A DNA stretch of 64,000 bases, taken from assembly GCA_037954665.1 (NCBI GenBank), contig JBBMOL010000092.1:1612001-1676000 (forward strand), given 5' to 3'. The notes under the pieces are model-generated. The model did not search any database. It saw nothing but the letters and a program-made list of their open reading frames with translations, and was not told the DNA's origin. Each line of letters starts with the position of its first letter. Positions within the stretch are counted from its first letter, which is position 1. This stretch comes from Laguncularia racemosa. Lineage: Eukaryota > Streptophyta > Magnoliopsida > Myrtales > Combretaceae. This document shows positions 22,405 through 33,059 of this stretch, one piece after another. The position numbers and the translations under genes are program-made.

Positions 22405-23515
22405 ATATCATCTAGTTGCAACCTCACATTATCTTAAAATGTTTGAATCACACATTACCTCAAATTCTAACTCATTGCAGAATTTGGAGTTTCTCTGTAA
22501 GATCTATTGGGTCCCCATTGCTTTCTTTAAAGACAAACTCTTTCAAATTGAATAGTAAAAATCACAATGCTAACTTGGAAATTGAAATCATGCAAACAAG
22601 TATTAAATTGTAATCTAATGTTAGATGCAGGTTTAGTACTCTAAATGTAGAGTATTGGCTCAAATGCAAGCTTTTTATTGGGACAACATTGTTTATGATT
22701 TTTTTCCATTGCCTTTTGTTTCGGATATGATGCTATAATATGCTTGATCCCAAAATAACAAAAAAGAAAGTGAGAAAAGTTTTTCTATTACTGATACATT
22801 ATATGGATAAATTAATTACTAGTAACTACTAATAAAGTTTTAATATATAAAAATACAAAATGATAATTTTTTAAAACTTATCTACTACTATTAATATGTA
22901 TATAAATTATATTTACATTTATTCACTATTGATCCAAACACATAATATATTAATATTAATAAATCTTTTTTCAATGAAAATACTTTCCATGCAAAATATA
23001 AATGTTCTTCGGCCAACCATGTGCTACCCTTTACACGTCATCGGCCTCACATATCTATTACTAAGACCGGGTTAAATTACATTTGAGTCATATTTGGGCC
23101 TGGGCATTTGAGCCCAATCGATTAACCTTTCTTATGATCTTTTGGTCCAATGAACATGGCACTTGTCAGCCCGAGTCTCCATGCAGTTGTAATTGTTGTC
23201 TATAGTTTCAAACGCCAAGTCGTTGGCTGCTTTGTGGAGCATGAAGTCGAGTTGTGATTTGACATGTGCAGCCAGGAATTATTGTAACCTTTAGGTCGAA
23301 CGCATGTTGCTCCAGTTGTATGATAATGACATAGACCCAATCATTGAGTTTGCCCTCTTGACCTTGAAATTGAGAGCCTAAAATCGAGAGAACCTTACTT
23401 TGATAATCGTAGGACTAGAAGAGAGTAGGCGCAAAACTTGAATGATGAAATTAAAATTCTTCTAAATTGGCACAAGATGGTCTAATAATAGGAATGGCAA
23501 TTATAAGGATCCTAT
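22405..23515. repeat. Duplicated segment, copy 1 (blocks A1 and B1)
   Basis: Block A1 (about 22405-22545, starting CTAGTTGCAACCTCACATTA) recurs as A2 at about 24305-24440. Block B1 (about 22790-23515) recurs as B2 at about 29870-30407, with shared phrases CCATGCAAAATATA, CCTCTTGACCTTGAAATTGA and ACTTGAATGATGAAATT. The order A-B is kept, so this was a tandem duplication of about 1.9 kb. No coding capacity is seen. Confidence 0.7.
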
Positions 23516-24304
23516 AGAAGTTATAACTCAAAATCTAAGTTAAAACTTAATCTAATAACAACTAGATTCATCCTAAAATGGATACAATATATCCTAAACT
23601 ATAGATTTCCATTCGATAAATCATCAAAAATCAAGCTAAGAAGAACGGTTACTCACCCATTACACCATTAAGGTAATTGAATCTCAACTGAAAAATTTAC
23701 ACATCATTCAACCATCTAATATAGTTGAAAAGCTTAAAAATCCTAAAATCTTACATACAAATTAGAAAATCTATCATAATAAAAAAAATAGTCAAAATGG
23801 ACCAAAAAGCCTTAAAAACCAAAATTTACCTTAATAGTAAAAATTTAAAATAAAAGTAAAAAAATTAAAATAAAAGCAAAAATCTATAGTAAAAAGTAAA
23901 ATAATAATTATTAAATTATAAACATAAATAAATACATAGTAAAAAGGTAAAGTTATCGATAAGAATCTATGCCTCATCCATACAAGACATAAAAGGAACA
24001 TTATCAATACCTAATAGCCATAAATTAAGTCTAAAAATTAAAGAAAATAATAGATGTTGCATAACATATTTAAAATATTGCTAGTTGTATATTAAGATAT
24101 ACCATATCCCATAGACTATTGAATTCTATAACCTTAACATTCATGATATGCTAATTAATTTCCTATAAAGTATCAATGGATGGCTCGTCATCCTCCTCGA
24201 CAAGTAGCTTGTTTTCCGTAAGTAACTAAGGAAATTTAATTAATCTCCCTGAATTTTTAATGGTCATGTTGATTTACATAATTCTTGTATTTTTAGAGAA
24301 AAAT
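23516..24304. other. AT-rich spacer of the tandem duplication
   Basis: A-rich sequence with many short AAAATTAAAATAAAAG-like runs. No gene, transposon domain or clear inverted repeat was seen. Confidence 0.45.
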
Positions 24305-24448
24305 TCTAGTTGCAACCTCACATTACCTTGAAATGTTTAATTCACGTATATCAAAGTCTTAACCTATTGTAGAAACTTCGATTTCTCCCCCCAAGATCTA
24401 TTTCGTGCCCATTGCTTTTTTTAAAGACAAACTCTTTCTTCACAAAAA
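24305..24448. repeat. Duplicated segment, block A2
   Basis: Second copy of A1: TAGTTGCAACCTCACATTA, then AAGATCTAT, then AAAGACAAACTCTTTC. It ends just left of the TA-rich inverted repeat that borders the endogenous pararetrovirus. The partner block B2 lies on the far side of the virus, so the virus split this copy. Confidence 0.7.
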
Positions 24449-24449
24449 C

Positions 24450-24487
24450 AATAAAATCGAACAATAATATATATATATATATATATA
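24450..24487. repeat. Left arm of 19-bp inverted repeat plus (TA)n
   Basis: AATAAAATCGAACAATAAT (24450-24468) is the exact reverse complement of 29789-29807, and both arms run inward into (TA)n tracts. Together they bracket the pararetroviral insert. Confidence 0.9.
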
Positions 24488-24584
24488 ACTTTCTTATGGT
24501 GAGTTAACTTCTTATGTTTATAAGATAGGAATTCAAATGTGCAACACAATCAGGTTGCAAAAACAGCTTAAGAAAGAAAAATAA

Positions 24585-27353
24585 TTAAAAAGGCAAAGCC
24601 TTGGCGAATTCTGTCAACAGTATGATCCATCCTTTGTCTTTGATAATTCAAAATGCATAGATTGTAAAAGGAAAACTAAGAAAAAATCTTCTAAACCAAA
24701 AGATAAGAAGAAGAAATTTTCTAAAAAATTCCGAAAACAATCTGAAAACAATGAGAACCCTAAAAGGAAAAATTATAAAAAATATAAGAAATCTTTTATG
24801 GGAATTAGATGTTATATGTGTAACAAATTTGGACACACAGCTGACAAATGCAAGATTAAGAAAAAATTAAATTCTCTTGATCTTGATAATAAGAAATTAG
24901 AAGAAATCCTCGAAATATTCGAAGGATACTCTTCTTCGGAACTTTCTTTGTCAGAAGAAGAAGGACTCCAATGCAATGATCTTGAATCATCCTCAGATGA
25001 AGATTCAATCAATGTCCTAACTAAGGAAGAAGAAGAATTTCTCCTTAAGTTAGATTCTATGTCTGATCCCCAAAAATTGAGATGGTTGGAAGGAGCCAAA
25101 CCTACTTCCTCAATTTCTAATAATTTGACTTATAATCTAAATGAAGTCCTTAATCGAGGCAAATCTAAAGGTCCTAAGCCAATAACACTTAGTGATCTTC
25201 AAGGGGAAATCAATTCCCAAAAGAAAGAAATTTAAGAATTAAAATTGATGCAGAAGGAACTGCAATGACAATTCTTAGAATTCAAAATGTCCAGAACAAA
25301 GTATTCAGATGAAGAAGCTGAATATGGAAGTTCTTCAGAATCCAATGAAATATCTGGAACAGAAGTTAATCCAGAATACTTAATGCAACTAGTGGAAGTC
25401 ACCACTAGAAAATGGGTAATTCCAATTACCGTTAAGATAAACAAAGAGTTTATCTTAGAAACTACTGCCATGTTTGATACTGGAGCAGATCTAAATTGCA
25501 TTAGAGAAGGGTTAATTCCAACAAAATATTTTGAAAAAACAACCCAATCTCTAAGCTCTGCTTCCAGTAACAAACTAAACATTAGTTTCAAGTTACCCAA
25601 TGCAGAAGTTGTAAAGGATAATGTTTCCTACAGTACTAGCTTCATCTTGGTTAAGAATTTGAAGCAGAATGTTATTTTAGGAACTCCTTTTATCAACTTA
25701 ATTCAACCTTTTCAGGTTACCAATGATGGAATTGAAATAAATTATTACGAGCAAATCATCTGTTTTAATTTTGTTTCAAAACCAAAAACCAAAATGATTG
25801 ATATGCTTAAACAGAACTCAGTTACTGAGTTAAACTATTTAATTAAAGCCAAGGAGGATCATCTATCCTTCTTAAATGAATATTTGGAACTTCATAGGAT
25901 TGAAGACCAAATCAAAAAGAATCCTGTAAGGACGCAGGTTTCTAAATTAGAAAGTGAGATCAGAAATACCATCTGCTCTACTCTTCCTAATGCTTTCTGG
26001 GATAGGAAATCCCACTCAGTTGAATTACCTTACGAAGATAACTTCGACGAGAAAAACATTCCTACGAAGGCTAGACCTTCACAAATGAACAGCAGTGTTC
26101 TAGAACACTGTAAGAAAGAAATCAATGACTTGTTAGCTAAAAAGCTTATTCGCAAATCCAAATCACCTTGGAGTTGCTCTGCTTTTTTCGTTAACAAAAA
26201 TGCTGAAATTGAAAGAGGTGTACCAAGACTGGTAATAAATTATAAACCTCTTAACAATGTCCTTAAATGGATTAGGTATCCAATACCTAACAAGAAAGAC
26301 CTGCTTGATAAAATACACAATGCTAAAGTATTCTCCAAGTTTGACATGAAATCTAGATTTTGGCAGATCCAGATTAAAGAATCCAATAGGTATAAGACGG
26401 CATTCACCGTACCCTTTGGACAATACAAATGGAATGTCATGCCTTTTGGATTAAAAAATGCACCCTCTGAATTCCAGAGGATAATGAACGAAATCTTTAG
26501 TGACTTAGATTTCGTAATTATTTATATAGATGATGTTCTGATATTTTCTCCAAATATAGAACAACATCTCAAACATGTCAGATCTTTCATTAGGAAAGTC
26601 AGACATAATGGCCTTGTAGTATCGCCATCTATGATGTCCTTATTCCAAACTCGGATTAGGTTCTTAGGTTTCGATATACATAATGGTACAATTACTCCAA
26701 TTAAGAGATCCATAGAATTTGCTTCTAAGTTTCCTGACAGGATTTTGGATAAAACCCAACTCCAGAGATTCTTAAGTAGCTTAAATTACGTAGCAGATTT
26801 CTTTAGGAATCTCAATATTTTATGTAAGCCTTTACATAACAGGCTTAAAAAGAATCCACCAGAATGGTCTGGTGAACACACAGAAGTCATCAGACAAATC
26901 AAGTAAAGGATAAAGGAAATCCCTTGCATCCATCTAGCAGATCCATCCCTACCAAAAATAGTAGAGATTGATGCATCTGACATAGGATTTGGTGGAATCC
27001 TAAAACAAAAATCCCCTAATGGAAATGAAAATATAGTCCAGTTCGTGTCTAAACGCTGGAACCAATGCCAATTAAATTATTCCACAATTAAAAAAGAAAT
27101 TTTGGCTATTGTTTTAACAATTTCTAAATTTCAAGGAGATTTGTTAAATCAGAAATTTCTTTTAAGAATTGACTGCTCTGCAGCAAAAAATGTTTTAGAG
27201 AAAGATGTTTATAATTTAGCTTCAAAACAGATTTTTGCCAGATGGCAAGCTATTTTATCTTGTTTTGATTTCGATATTAAACATATCAAAGGAACATCCA
27301 ATTCTCTTCCTGATTTCCCGACTCGTGAATTCCTGCAGAGAGATGCCTCCTAA
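24585..27353 (+). pseudogene. Pararetroviral ORF1 polyprotein, 3' part
   Basis: One frame runs from a stop at 24582 to TAA 27351-27353, interrupted by TAA 25233, TGA 25266 and TAA 26904, with no frameshift seen. In order: a lysine-rich basic stretch, a C-X2-C-X4-H-X4-C finger at 24810-24851 (CYMCNKFGHTADKC) typical of viral nucleocapsids, and an acidic Ser/Glu-rich segment. Next come the aspartic protease with FDTGAD at about 25473-25490, RT with YIDD at 26523-26534, and RNase H ending in an HIKGTSNSLPDF phrase near 27290. The upstream movement-protein and main coat regions are absent. The frame would encode capsid, polyprotein cleavage and reverse transcription functions if it were whole. 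Confidence 0.85.
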
Positions 27354-28713
27354 GGGAAAGGGAAAGGAAAAGGAAGTCCCCCGTAAGGGACTCACAAATG
27401 TCCGGTCGTGGCTTGCTGCTACGGCTCCCAAAACCAATGCGCCATTAGCAATCAAAGAAAGAGATGAGGAATCAACTGCCTCATCAAAATTAATGATCAA
27501 ACAACCTGTTGAGGGAAATGTGAGTTTAAACACTGAGGGTTTAAACACTGATGTGGTAATAACGCCTAAATTAATTAAGGCTATTACCAATGCTTTGGGT
27601 TCCAGGTCTCTCGTAAAAGACCAGAAAAGGATGATTAAGAAATCATCTACCAATGTTTATGTTACTGAGGTGGCATCTTCTTCGAAGGCTTTAGTCCCTC
27701 AAAATGTTTTTGAAAAATGGTATCATAAGGATATTTCCAAGTATATCTTTTCTGTAGATAAAGGTATGCATGAAAAGGATCCTTTTGATTTTGCTAGGAA
27801 AATATTTCTTGAAAATGTTTTTTATGTGCCGTATGATCCATTGAAAAATATAGATTTTTACGAGAAAATTCTGGTTGATACAGGCTCTGTATCAATCAAA
27901 CATTTTCAAAACAAAGGAGTAATCTCTTACTCAACCGCTAGAATCCACAAGGTCATAAACCTGTGTGATTGGCCTGGCAAGCCGTCTAGCAAACAAAAAC
28001 TCAGTTTTAATCCACTGGGTCCAATGGAACCTCATCTAGCCACTTATAATTATTTTGATTATAAGCAGGCATGGTTCAATGCCTTTTTAAGAATGAATTA
28101 GAAAAGGTCCCATACATGGCTGATCTTTTTTGATAAATGTTCTTCTAAAAATTTACCCTGCTGGTTTGCACACTGGTGGGAAGAATATGGAGCAATTAAA
28201 AACATTGTCCATGAAAATGCTAAGAACGGATATAATCTGTTCTTTAAAATGTATGAACCTAACGAACATGAATACATGTTCAACAAAACCATGTTATACT
28301 ACATGCACATAGGTATATCATGGGTAATGGCATGGAGCTTCGATTACAAATCCGACCGAAGAAACCAAACTCCAATTCTCACCAGAACGTTCAGAGTCAA
28401 GTGGTGGGATGGATTCAAGCTATGGGACAGGGTAACTGAGTCAGCAATCGACAAATGGCTGACAAAGCAAAAGTTCCTTGCCCAAGGAGATACTCAAACC
28501 CCGTTTCTCCACGATAGGGGTTTTCTAATGTCAAACATGGCCAAGACGCAGAATTCAGAAGAAATGAAAAAAGTTCTAGAGACTGCCCTGGCACAATTGA
28601 AGAAATCCGAAGATGAAATGCAGACTAATGAAGATACTACTTCCGCCTCTTCATCAGCCGGATTACAAAGCAATGAGGATGACTGCTACGACATCAACTT
28701 AGGAAGTCCGTAG
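27343..28713 (+). pseudogene. Pararetroviral ORF2, unknown function, one stop
   Basis: ATG 27343 overlaps the ORF1 stop by 11 nt, and the frame runs to TAG 28711-28713, about 456 codons, with a single internal TAG at 28099. The N-terminus is Lys/Arg-rich (MPPKGKGKEKEVPRKG), followed by a low-complexity Ser/Thr region. The middle and C-terminal parts are rich in Trp, Phe and Tyr (WFAHWWEEYG, VKWWDGFKLWDRV). The end has an acidic coiled-coil-like segment (EEMKKVLETALAQLKKSEDE). No catalytic motif is recognised. Florendoviruses are known for a distinct ORF2 of unknown role, and position and size fit. Expression could be by reinitiation or leaky scanning at the overlap, which is inference. Confidence 0.75.
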
Positions 28714-28728
28714 GGTCTAATGTAAGTG

Positions 28729-29286
28729 TTTTGTTACAATTGTAACAAAATACGTAGAATGATATACAGTATTAGATACTGTATAATTTTTTGTATTTAT
28801 TCCGTATTTATACGGATTAATGATGTATGTATTCCTCCGTCATATACGGAACAATTACCCATGGGGTCATCCCCAAGGACAGAATGGTCAAACCGTCATT
28901 TACGGTTTGAATGACACGTGGTACTTTTCCACCGAAAAATCTCTGGGATTTACTGTTAAAACAGTAATATTATCGACAAAGTACTGTGTACTATAGTAAA
29001 AAGAACTTTTACTGTAGAAACAGTAAAAATTGTTTTCTTTAAAAAACAGACGTTGCTTCAAAGAAGGACATCATCTGATAGAAAAAGAAACACAATTCTC
29101 TGAAGCCTTAAACACTTAACCCTTCCTTCTTCTCCATCTAACCTCTCCTCTACCTCCTGCTCCCGACCTTCGAGCAATTCTTCCACACTTTCCTTCTCTC
29201 TCCTTCTCCCGAACACTAACAGAGTCGTCTACTATGGTTGATGAACCATAGGCACCATAGGCCCTAAGTACGCAGACATACTTAGG
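28729..29286 (+). promoter_or_regulatory. Hairpin array in the viral intergenic/leader region
   Basis: At least 13 perfect short inverted repeats follow one another. Arm-length/loop in nt: 28729-28750 (11/0), 28763-28785 (9/5), 28801-28816 (6/4), 28836-28850 (5/5), 28863-28874 (4/4), 28888-28910 (9/5), 28925-28938 (5/4), 28950-28967 (7/4), 28981-28991 (4/3), 29007-29028 (9/4), 29031-29048 (6/6), 29232-29251 (8/4), 29263-29286 (8/8). Two stem families recur: ACTGT/ACAGT and CCGT/ACGG. This is where a caulimovirid pregenomic promoter and leader should lie. Function is unknown. Confidence 0.85.
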
Positions 29287-29772
29287 TATATCCCTTCTCC
29301 TCTTCGTCTCTAACCTTCAACTAATCTTCTTCCATCCTTTCTGATCTTCCACTTCTCTCTTTTCCTTATCCCCTTTCTTCTCTAATGTATTGTTTGTTTA
29401 TGTCTATAACTAATGTTCCTTTTTAAGGATTCAATGTTAATGAAGTAAATATTTATTTATTTACTTATCTTTTAAAAGGACGATAACCCACTAGCCTTGG
29501 CTCTGCCACCTGTGGTGTTAAGTTCTTTTTGAAATTTATTTATTTATTGCAGTTTATATTTCAATCTCCTCGCCTGGTTGTACCGCTTTTTGAGGTTTCG
29601 CATATATTTACTGCTTTAAATTTAATGTATGATTAAATATACCAAGTATATCGGCTGGAAACTATACTCTGCTGGCTACTGGCTCTAAGGGAGACTCGGT
29701 CCTCGTGAGTATAAACCCATCAACAACGCCACGTACTTTGGTATTTTAATAACTAATGCTTCCACCTTGCAG
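29050..29772 (+). other. Putative pararetroviral leader
   Basis: A C/T-rich tract at about 29095-29220 is followed by AT-rich sequence with no long frame. Splice-like signals are visible: TTAG|GTATAT near 29283-29291, and acceptors TTTATTGCAG (to 29552) and CACCTTGCAG (to 29772). The last two share the word TTGCAGTTTATA. The viral part appears to stop at or just after the second acceptor, where TA-rich flanking DNA begins. No tRNA-Met primer site TGGTATCAGAGC was found. Confidence 0.4.
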
Positions 29773-29775
29773 TTT

Positions 29776-29807
29776 ATAATATATATATATTATTGTTCGA
29801 TTTTATT
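29776..29807. repeat. Right arm of 19-bp inverted repeat plus (TA)n
   Basis: ATTATTGTTCGATTTTATT (29789-29807), preceded by a TA tract, mirrors 24450-24487. Beyond it the unrelated flank leads into duplicated block B2. Confidence 0.9.
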
Positions 29808-29869
29808 ACAAGTAACAAGCTTATGAAAGTATCCATTATTTCACTTAAATCATTGTATAGGAAAAAAAA

Positions 29870-30407
29870 AAGAGAAAAAAAATTCAATACTACTAATATG
29901 TTACATGTAATGATTAATAGTATATAATTACTAATAAATTTATAATACGTGAAACATATAAATTATATATATTTTTTAAATCTACCTACTATCATTACTA
30001 TATGTTTTGATATCATTACAATTTACCTATTACTCATCCAAATACACGGTGATCTTAAGACCCACGAATCTTTTTCCATAGAAAATACTTCCCATGCAAA
30101 ATATAGATTTTCTCTAACCAAGCATGTGCTACCTATCATCAGCCTCACATGTGTATCACTACGAACAAGTATTTAAGCCTAATCTATTAATCTTTCTTAC
30201 AATGTGTAGGTAGAACACATGTTACTTGATTTGAGACCTAACCATCAACTTTACCCTCTTGACCTTGAAATTGAGAGAACCTTGCTTTGGATAATTGTAG
30301 CATCAAGAGAGAGTTGGAGCAAACTTGAATGATGAAATTGAAATTCTTCAAAAATGGAACAAGGGGGCTTGATAATAAAAATGGCAATCATAGGAGTGGT
30401 TTAAATA
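29870..30407. repeat. Duplicated segment, block B2
   Basis: Matches B1 at about 22790-23515 in order, with deletions. Shared phrases include CCATGCAAAATATA, ATGTGCTACC, CCTCTTGACCTTGAAATTGA and GAATGATGAAATT. It is the right half of the second tandem copy, separated from A2 by the viral insert. Confidence 0.7.
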
Positions 30408-31246
30408 TAAATAGAGCTAATGGGAATTATAGCCGAGAGGTTTGACAAATTATGCCTTACCTAATATAAAAATCTTAAAGACAAATATTTCAATACAACA
30501 ATTTTAGCTTAATGGGACAAATCTTAAGGGACACGGTCACACTAACCATGAGATTAGAAATTGTAATGGGACGCACTTAAAAGGGGTCTTGAAATTTAAT
30601 TTAACATGACACTAAATTAACTACATTCATGGCTTGATTTTTCCCTTTTCCCTCTATTTTTAATTTTCACTTCCCTCCAAACTAAAACCTTCCCCCTCTT
30701 TCGTTTACTTCTTTTCTTTTCTTTTTTTTTTATATTTTCATAACCTCCTCCCTTAACTTTTTTCTTTTTCTTCTCCCTGTTGTAACTTATGTGTAAACCT
30801 CGTTTATCTCTTACATTATTGTCCTCAAGGTTTCCCTCTCCAAGTAGAGTAAGAACCTTTGCTCCAAATATAGGAAGCCTGCAATCTCTTTGAGGTTACC
30901 CCTTTAGTATTTAGGGGACTAATTAGCATTATAGGGGGTTTTATCAACTTTGGGAAGTTGAAATATTAGTTTTTGTATGGATTATAAGAAAAAAGATATT
31001 TGGTAATCTTGTGCTTATGCTTATCTAGGATTACCTTTGATGAGTGCTTTTTTTCTTTGAACTACAAAAAGTACCGATGGTGGAAAATAAGTGAACAAAA
31101 TATGCAAATACTTTTTCATTTATATTATGGAATCTTTATAATTGTATATTCCAATTTGTATTGCTTGTAGAATAGTTGTGGTCAAGTGGATGTGTGGTTA
31201 AGACACTTGCTTATTGTTTTTCCATGAATTATAGTTTTTAGATTGA
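30408..31246. other. Intergenic, pyrimidine-rich
   Basis: No gene seen. A strongly C/T-rich run spans about 30640-30780 (TTTTCCCTTTTCCCTC and similar), followed by ordinary AT-rich DNA up to the target duplication of G2. Confidence 0.5.
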
Positions 31247-31251
31247 CTTAC
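31247..31251. other. Target-site duplication of G2, left
   Basis: CTTAC before the 5' LTR is repeated exactly at 36654-36658 after the 3' LTR; this also fixes the decayed LTR ends. Confidence 0.75.
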
Positions 31252-31679
31252 TAATGTAGAGCAAATTGCACACAAGTTCCTGGATAAATTAGACAAATCC
31301 AACGAGCCCAAGAAGAGCAACCATGCAAGATAGCACAAGCATAAGCACACTCGTACCGATTGGCATGTTGGTGGGGCGGGCTACACGGGCATGAACACGC
31401 CTATGCTAGTGGACATGACAAAGAAGAAAATTGCATAGAATGGTACACAGGCATCTACACACTCGTGCTATAGACCATGCTAAACCGTGTCACCAAGCTA
31501 GTGGAGGATGTTTAGGGTTTCTTTTGAGACAATATATAATCATCTTTTTTTTGTCATAGAGAATTTTTTTAGAACACATTACAATATTCAAATTTCCAGT
31601 AACAAAGATTTTGTTAATTTCATTTAAATTCTAAGATTAATTGTTAATTGATCTTGTTTTTACACTACTCACTATGTCA
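31252..31679 (+). repeat. G2 5' LTR
   Basis: Starts TAATGTAGAGCAAATTGCAC and ends ACTATGTCA. It contains imperfect forms of the CACG/CGTG palindromic words seen in G1 and a TATA-like ATATATAATC near 31528. Confidence 0.85.
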
Positions 31680-31681
31680 AT

Positions 31682-31691
31682 TGGTATCAGA
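31682..31691 (+). other. G2 primer-binding site, decayed
   Basis: TGGTATCAGA follows the LTR by two bases; the expected GAGC end is changed to GAAT. Confidence 0.8.
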
Positions 31692-31710
31692 ATGGGAAAT
31701 TCTTGCAATG

Positions 31711-32998
31711 ATGTCAGGAGATGGTAGTTTAGGAGGCGGTCATGTTTTCGAATGTTGCTCGAGATGTGGAAGCTCTACGAACCAAAGTGTAGGCTCAAAG
31801 GGCAATGTTGGATAACATAGGTTAAAGATTCTGGCATTTAGAATACCGCTTTGATGACTTGATCAAGCATTTCAATGCAATGGGATCTAAAGCCAATAGA
31901 GAAAAGAATGGTAGTAGGATGCGACCAAGGTTAGAGCATGCACACAACGATCCTATTGTCGAACCTATAGCTGCAAATCGTGGGTTACGGATATACAAAG
32001 ATGATTCTGAGGTGGAAGATGATGTGTTGTTTAAGAAGGAGTAGCCATGTAAAAGAGGTGGTGGTGGTGGCAAATATAGAAGAAACAATTACGATTTCAA
32101 TTATGGAGACAACGGAGAGTTTAAATTGAAGGTTGATATTTTTAGTTTTAATGAGAATTTAAACATTGAAGATTTCCTTGATTGGATTGCAAAAATTGAC
32201 AGTTTCTTTGAGTATATAGAGATTCTTGAGGGAAGAAGGGTGAAATTGGTAGAGTGTAGATTGAAAGGGGGTATTTCGACTTGATGGGAGAGGCTCCAAA
32301 GCAGGAAGTATCGTGAGGGTAAGCAACCAGTGAGAACCTAGTATATGATGAAATAGTTGATGCAGCAAGATTTCCTACCTCTCGATTATGAGCAAATCCT
32401 CTTTTAGCAATATTAGTGGTGTCGCTAAAGGCAGAGGATCATACATGAATATACCATAGCATTCATGCGATTGGGAAAAAGGAAAGACTTAAGGGAGAGT
32501 GAGAGTCAATAGGTGGCTAGATACCTAGATATATTAAAACTGCATATTCGAGATAAAATTGGAGTTTATGTGCTGCAGGGTTTGAATGAGGCTAAGAACA
32601 TGGCGCTGAAGGCAAAAATGATGTTGTAAGAGAAAAATAGTCGATTTGATGGTGGTAGTAGGAGATTTGGGGTTGAAAATTCAAGTAAATCTATGGTTGA
32701 GAGGAGTAAAACCACCTTGGAGACGTAAGGAGAAGTTAATGATAAAAAGGAAGATAAAGCAACGACCAAGAATCCAACTGAGATGAATGACACACAAAGA
32801 TAGAATAATCCCTGTGTGAAGCTAATATTAAGGAAGTGTTATCACTGTAATCAACCAGGGCATCGATCTAATGAGTGCCCCAATGGAAGAAGAATTAATA
32901 TAGTAGAGAAAGATGAAGAGGGTGAAATTCAGTGTGAACCTAATGGGGTGATGAATACTATGAGGATGAGGAAAAATATGATGAGTAAGCTTACATAA
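31711..32998 (+). pseudogene. G2 gag, decayed
   Basis: Starts near ATG 31711, aligned with the G1 gag start. Many in-frame stops. The zinc knuckle is intact in sequence at 32837-32878 (CYHCNQPGHRSNEC). The capsid domain is recognisable at about 32120-32600 in broken frames. Confidence 0.8.
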
Positions 32999-33059
32999 TT
33001 AAGAAGTTGATGCTAGCACCAAAGCAAGAGCAAAAGACTCAACCACATCAGTTGTTCCA

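Larger units (their letters stand above)
24488..29775 (+). mobile_element. Endogenous pararetrovirus (Caulimoviridae, florendovirus-like)
   Basis: About 5.3 kb linear viral DNA, 5'-truncated. It contains the C-terminal part of ORF1 (nucleocapsid zinc finger, aspartic protease, RT, RNase H), an overlapping ORF2, and the intergenic/leader region. Movement protein and most of the coat region are missing. No LTRs or integrase are present, and the order zinc finger-PR-RT-RH is that of caulimovirids. A two-ORF plan with a unique ORF2 of unknown function is the described florendovirus layout, and TA-rich insertion sites have been reported for endogenous caulimovirids. The genus call is inference from layout. 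Only four in-frame stops occur in about 4.1 kb, so decay is modest. It is not replication-competent as it stands. Confidence 0.82.

Noticed and set aside
24488..29775. Reading the viral block as a gypsy retrotransposon
   Set aside because: No LTRs, no integrase, RT box YIDD and RNase H followed by an overlapping ORF2; the order fits Caulimoviridae.
31145..31230. tRNA- or SINE-like box A word (TGGTCAAGTGGAT) near 31183
   Set aside because: No matching box B, no cloverleaf and no tail; it looks like chance similarity.
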